Of a DNA stretch of 56,452 bases, positions 55,254 to 56,452 are shown piece by piece; the first letter of the stretch is position 1; the number at the start of each line of letters is the position of its first letter. The notes beneath the pieces were generated by a model that worked only from the letters and a program-made list of their open reading frames with translations, made no database searches and had not been told where the DNA came from. The translations under genes were made by a program, and so were the position numbers. Source of the DNA: an uncultured Anaerolineaceae bacterium (lineage in GTDB: Bacteria; Chloroflexota; Anaerolineae; Promineifilales; Promineifilaceae); the NCBI GenBank assembly GCA_937967805.1, contig CALBTC010000309.1:1-56452 (forward strand). The letters are read 5' to 3'.

Positions 55254-56267
55254 ATGGTTGAACGCGTTTTTACCCAAACCAACACTATTGATCTGCCCGT
55301 ACGGCCGCGCCGCCTGCGAGCTACTGCCGGACTGCGGCGCATGGTGCGCGAAACGGAGCTGAATCCGGCCGATTTTATCTACCCCATTTTTGTTACGCAT
55401 GGCAAAAACGTGCGCAATCCCATTGCCTCTATGCCGGGCATCGCCCAGCTTTCGGTGGATGAGGCGGTGCGCGAAGCGGAGAAAACGGCCGCACACAACA
55501 TCCCTGCCGTGCTCCTTTTTGGCCTGCCGGCCCACAAAGACCCTATTGGCGAGGAAAACTTCGATCCGGACGGCATCGTGCAGCAGGCGATTCGGGCCAT
55601 CAAGCAGGAACTCCCCGAGCTGGTTGTTGTTACCGACGTGTGCCTGTGCGAATACACCGACCACGGTCACTGCGGCTTGCTGGATGACCACGGACAGGTG
55701 CTCAACGACGAAACGCTGCCCATTTTGGTAGACGTGGCTGTCTCCCATGCCGAAGCCGGAGCCGACATCGTGGCCCCCAGCGGCATGATGGATGGCATGG
55801 TTGCCGCCATCCGCGCCGGGCTGGATGTGGCCGGCTACAGCCGGTTGCCCATTATGTCTTACGCCGTGAAGTATGCTTCCGCCTTTTATGGTCCATTTCG
55901 TGACGCGGCAGATGGTGCACCCAAATTTGGCGACCGCAAAACGCACCAGATGGACCCGGCAAACGGCCGTGAAGCGCTGCGTGAAGCCGCCCTGGACGTG
56001 GATGAAGGGGCCGACTTCCTCATGGTGAAGCCCGCTTTGCCTTATCTAGATATCGTGCGCCAACTGCGCGACACGTTTCCCGAACTGCCGCTGGCCGCCT
56101 ACAACGTCAGCGGCGAGTACGCCATGCTTAAGGCGGCCGCCGCCAACGGCTGGCTGGACGAAGAGCGCACCGTGCTGGAAACGCTAACCGGCATCAAGCG
56201 CGCCGGCGCCGATCTGATTATTACTTATCACGCCCTTGCCGCCGCCTCTTGGCTACGAAAATTGTGA
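55254..56267 (+). CDS. hemB: Delta-aminolevulinic acid dehydratase (porphobilinogen synthase)
   Basis: 337 residues. It condenses two aminolevulinates to porphobilinogen. Zinc-type metal site with Cys in [15 protein letters not shown]; Schiff-base Lys in [13 protein letters not shown] and in [31 protein letters not shown] near the C-terminus. The three Cys argue for a Zn-dependent form, not the Mg/Asp-rich form. ATG 55254 lies 7 bases after the hemD stop; the longer frame overlapping hemD is dropped. Confidence 0.97.
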   Translation: MVERVFTQTNTIDLPVRPRRLRATAGLRRMVRETELNPADFIYPIFVTHGKNVRNPIASMPGIAQLSVDEAVREAEKTAAHNIPAVLLFGLPAHKDPIGEENFDPDGIVQQAIRAIKQELPELVVVTDVCLCEYTDHGHCGLLDDHGQVLNDETLPILVDVAVSHAEAGADIVAPSGMMDGMVAAIRAGLDVAGYSRLPIMSYAVKYASAFYGPFRDAADGAPKFGDRKTHQMDPANGREALREAALDVDEGADFLMVKPALPYLDIVRQLRDTFPELPLAAYNVSGEYAMLKAAAANGWLDEERTVLETLTGIKRAGADLIITYHALAAASWLRKL

Positions 56268-56345
56268 ATAGCGAATTGTGAATTTTGAATTGTTAATGAC
56301 GGCTCAGTTCACAATTCACAATTAATTATTCACAATTCACAATTA
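56268..56345. repeat. AATTGTGAA / TTCACAATT word inverted repeat between hemB and hemE
   Basis: GCGAATTGTGAATTTTGAAT on the left and TTCACAATTCACAATTAATT, then ATTCACAATTCACAATT, on the right. It fills almost all of the 90-base gap and ends just before the hemE ribosome site. Confidence 0.92.
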
Positions 56346-56357
56346 GAAAGGACACAC

Positions 56358-56452
56358 ATGACAAATCCCCTACAAAATTCAAACTTTCTTCGCGCCTGCC
56401 GCCGTGAGCCGGTGGACCACACCCCCATCTGGCTGATGCGCCAGGCGGGGCG
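56358..56452 (+). CDS. hemE: Uroporphyrinogen decarboxylase, N-terminal part (cut by window edge)
   Basis: The first 31 full codons are visible, from ATG 56358 with AGAAAGGA upstream. They encode [20 protein letters not shown] followed by QAGR, which is the conserved UroD N-terminus (the P-x-W-x-M-R-Q-A-G-R motif binds the substrate carboxylates). It would be the seventh gene of the haem operon. The rest lies outside the window. Confidence 0.95.
   Translation, partial: MTNPLQNSNFLRACRREPVDHTPIWLMRQAG

Overview
The window is GC-rich, gene-dense bacterial chromosome that most resembles a filamentous or anaerobic Chloroflexota (Anaerolineae/Ardenticatenia-like). This placement is an inference from gene content: a GldA / GldF-GldG fusion / DUF4340 set, pyruvate phosphate dikinase next to a single-chain pyruvate:ferredoxin oxidoreductase with a DHODH-like partner, the C5 haem route, and secreted proteins with a short C-terminal FLP(L/I)VQR tail. 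There are no rRNA or tRNA genes, CRISPR arrays, integrases or transposases that I can see.

Layout. 1-5263 (minus): a surface-glycan block with a methyltransferase fused in frame to a GT-C membrane glycosyltransferase (runs off the left edge), a GT4 glycosyltransferase and a YbhN-type flippase-like protein. 5511-8836: cupin, aldo/keto reductase, a DinB-like gene broken by one in-frame stop, and kynureninase. 9136-11267: ABC exporter and a 35-residue membrane protein. 11703-20055: central pyruvate metabolism (ppdK, nifJ, DHODH-like protein). 20201-23060: two tandem HlyD-type adaptors. 23098-27995 (minus): Gld-type ABC system. 28285-31263: Hsp20, an unknown protein and FtsH. 31233-37474: endonuclease-family protein, asparagine synthase, GT-C membrane protein, and a lasso-peptide-like trio (B2 protein, PqqD/RRE protein, HprK-like kinase) without a recognisable precursor peptide. 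37868-42636: two large secreted proteins sharing a C-terminal tail. 42769-49302: GDP-mannose dehydratase, phosphohexomutase, thioesterase, TatD, GT2, small unknown, GT4. 49541-56452: haem operon hemH-hemN-hemA-hemC-hemD-hemB-hemE (hemE cut by the right edge).

Two genome-wide signals cut across the genes. First, the palindromic octamer ACGGCCGT occurs about 90 times (hand count), against roughly one expected from base composition. Almost all copies lie inside coding sequence and they occur in all three frames; it behaves like the cyanobacterial HIP1 palindrome. Second, more than 20 imperfect inverted repeats are built from iterated short words (for example CGCAGAG, CACAGAG, ACGAAT, AATTGTGA). 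Most sit between genes, but at least six are in frame inside coding sequences: three in one membrane protein and one each in the asparagine synthase, a GT4 enzyme and a HlyD adaptor. A few more supply the ends of open frames. These coding insertions are the most unusual thing in the window and resemble in concept, not in sequence, the Rickettsia palindromic elements.

Starts were corrected wherever the longest open frame began at an unlikely TTG or GTG upstream of an ATG with a ribosome-binding site; several of those extra N-termini are simply translated repeat DNA.
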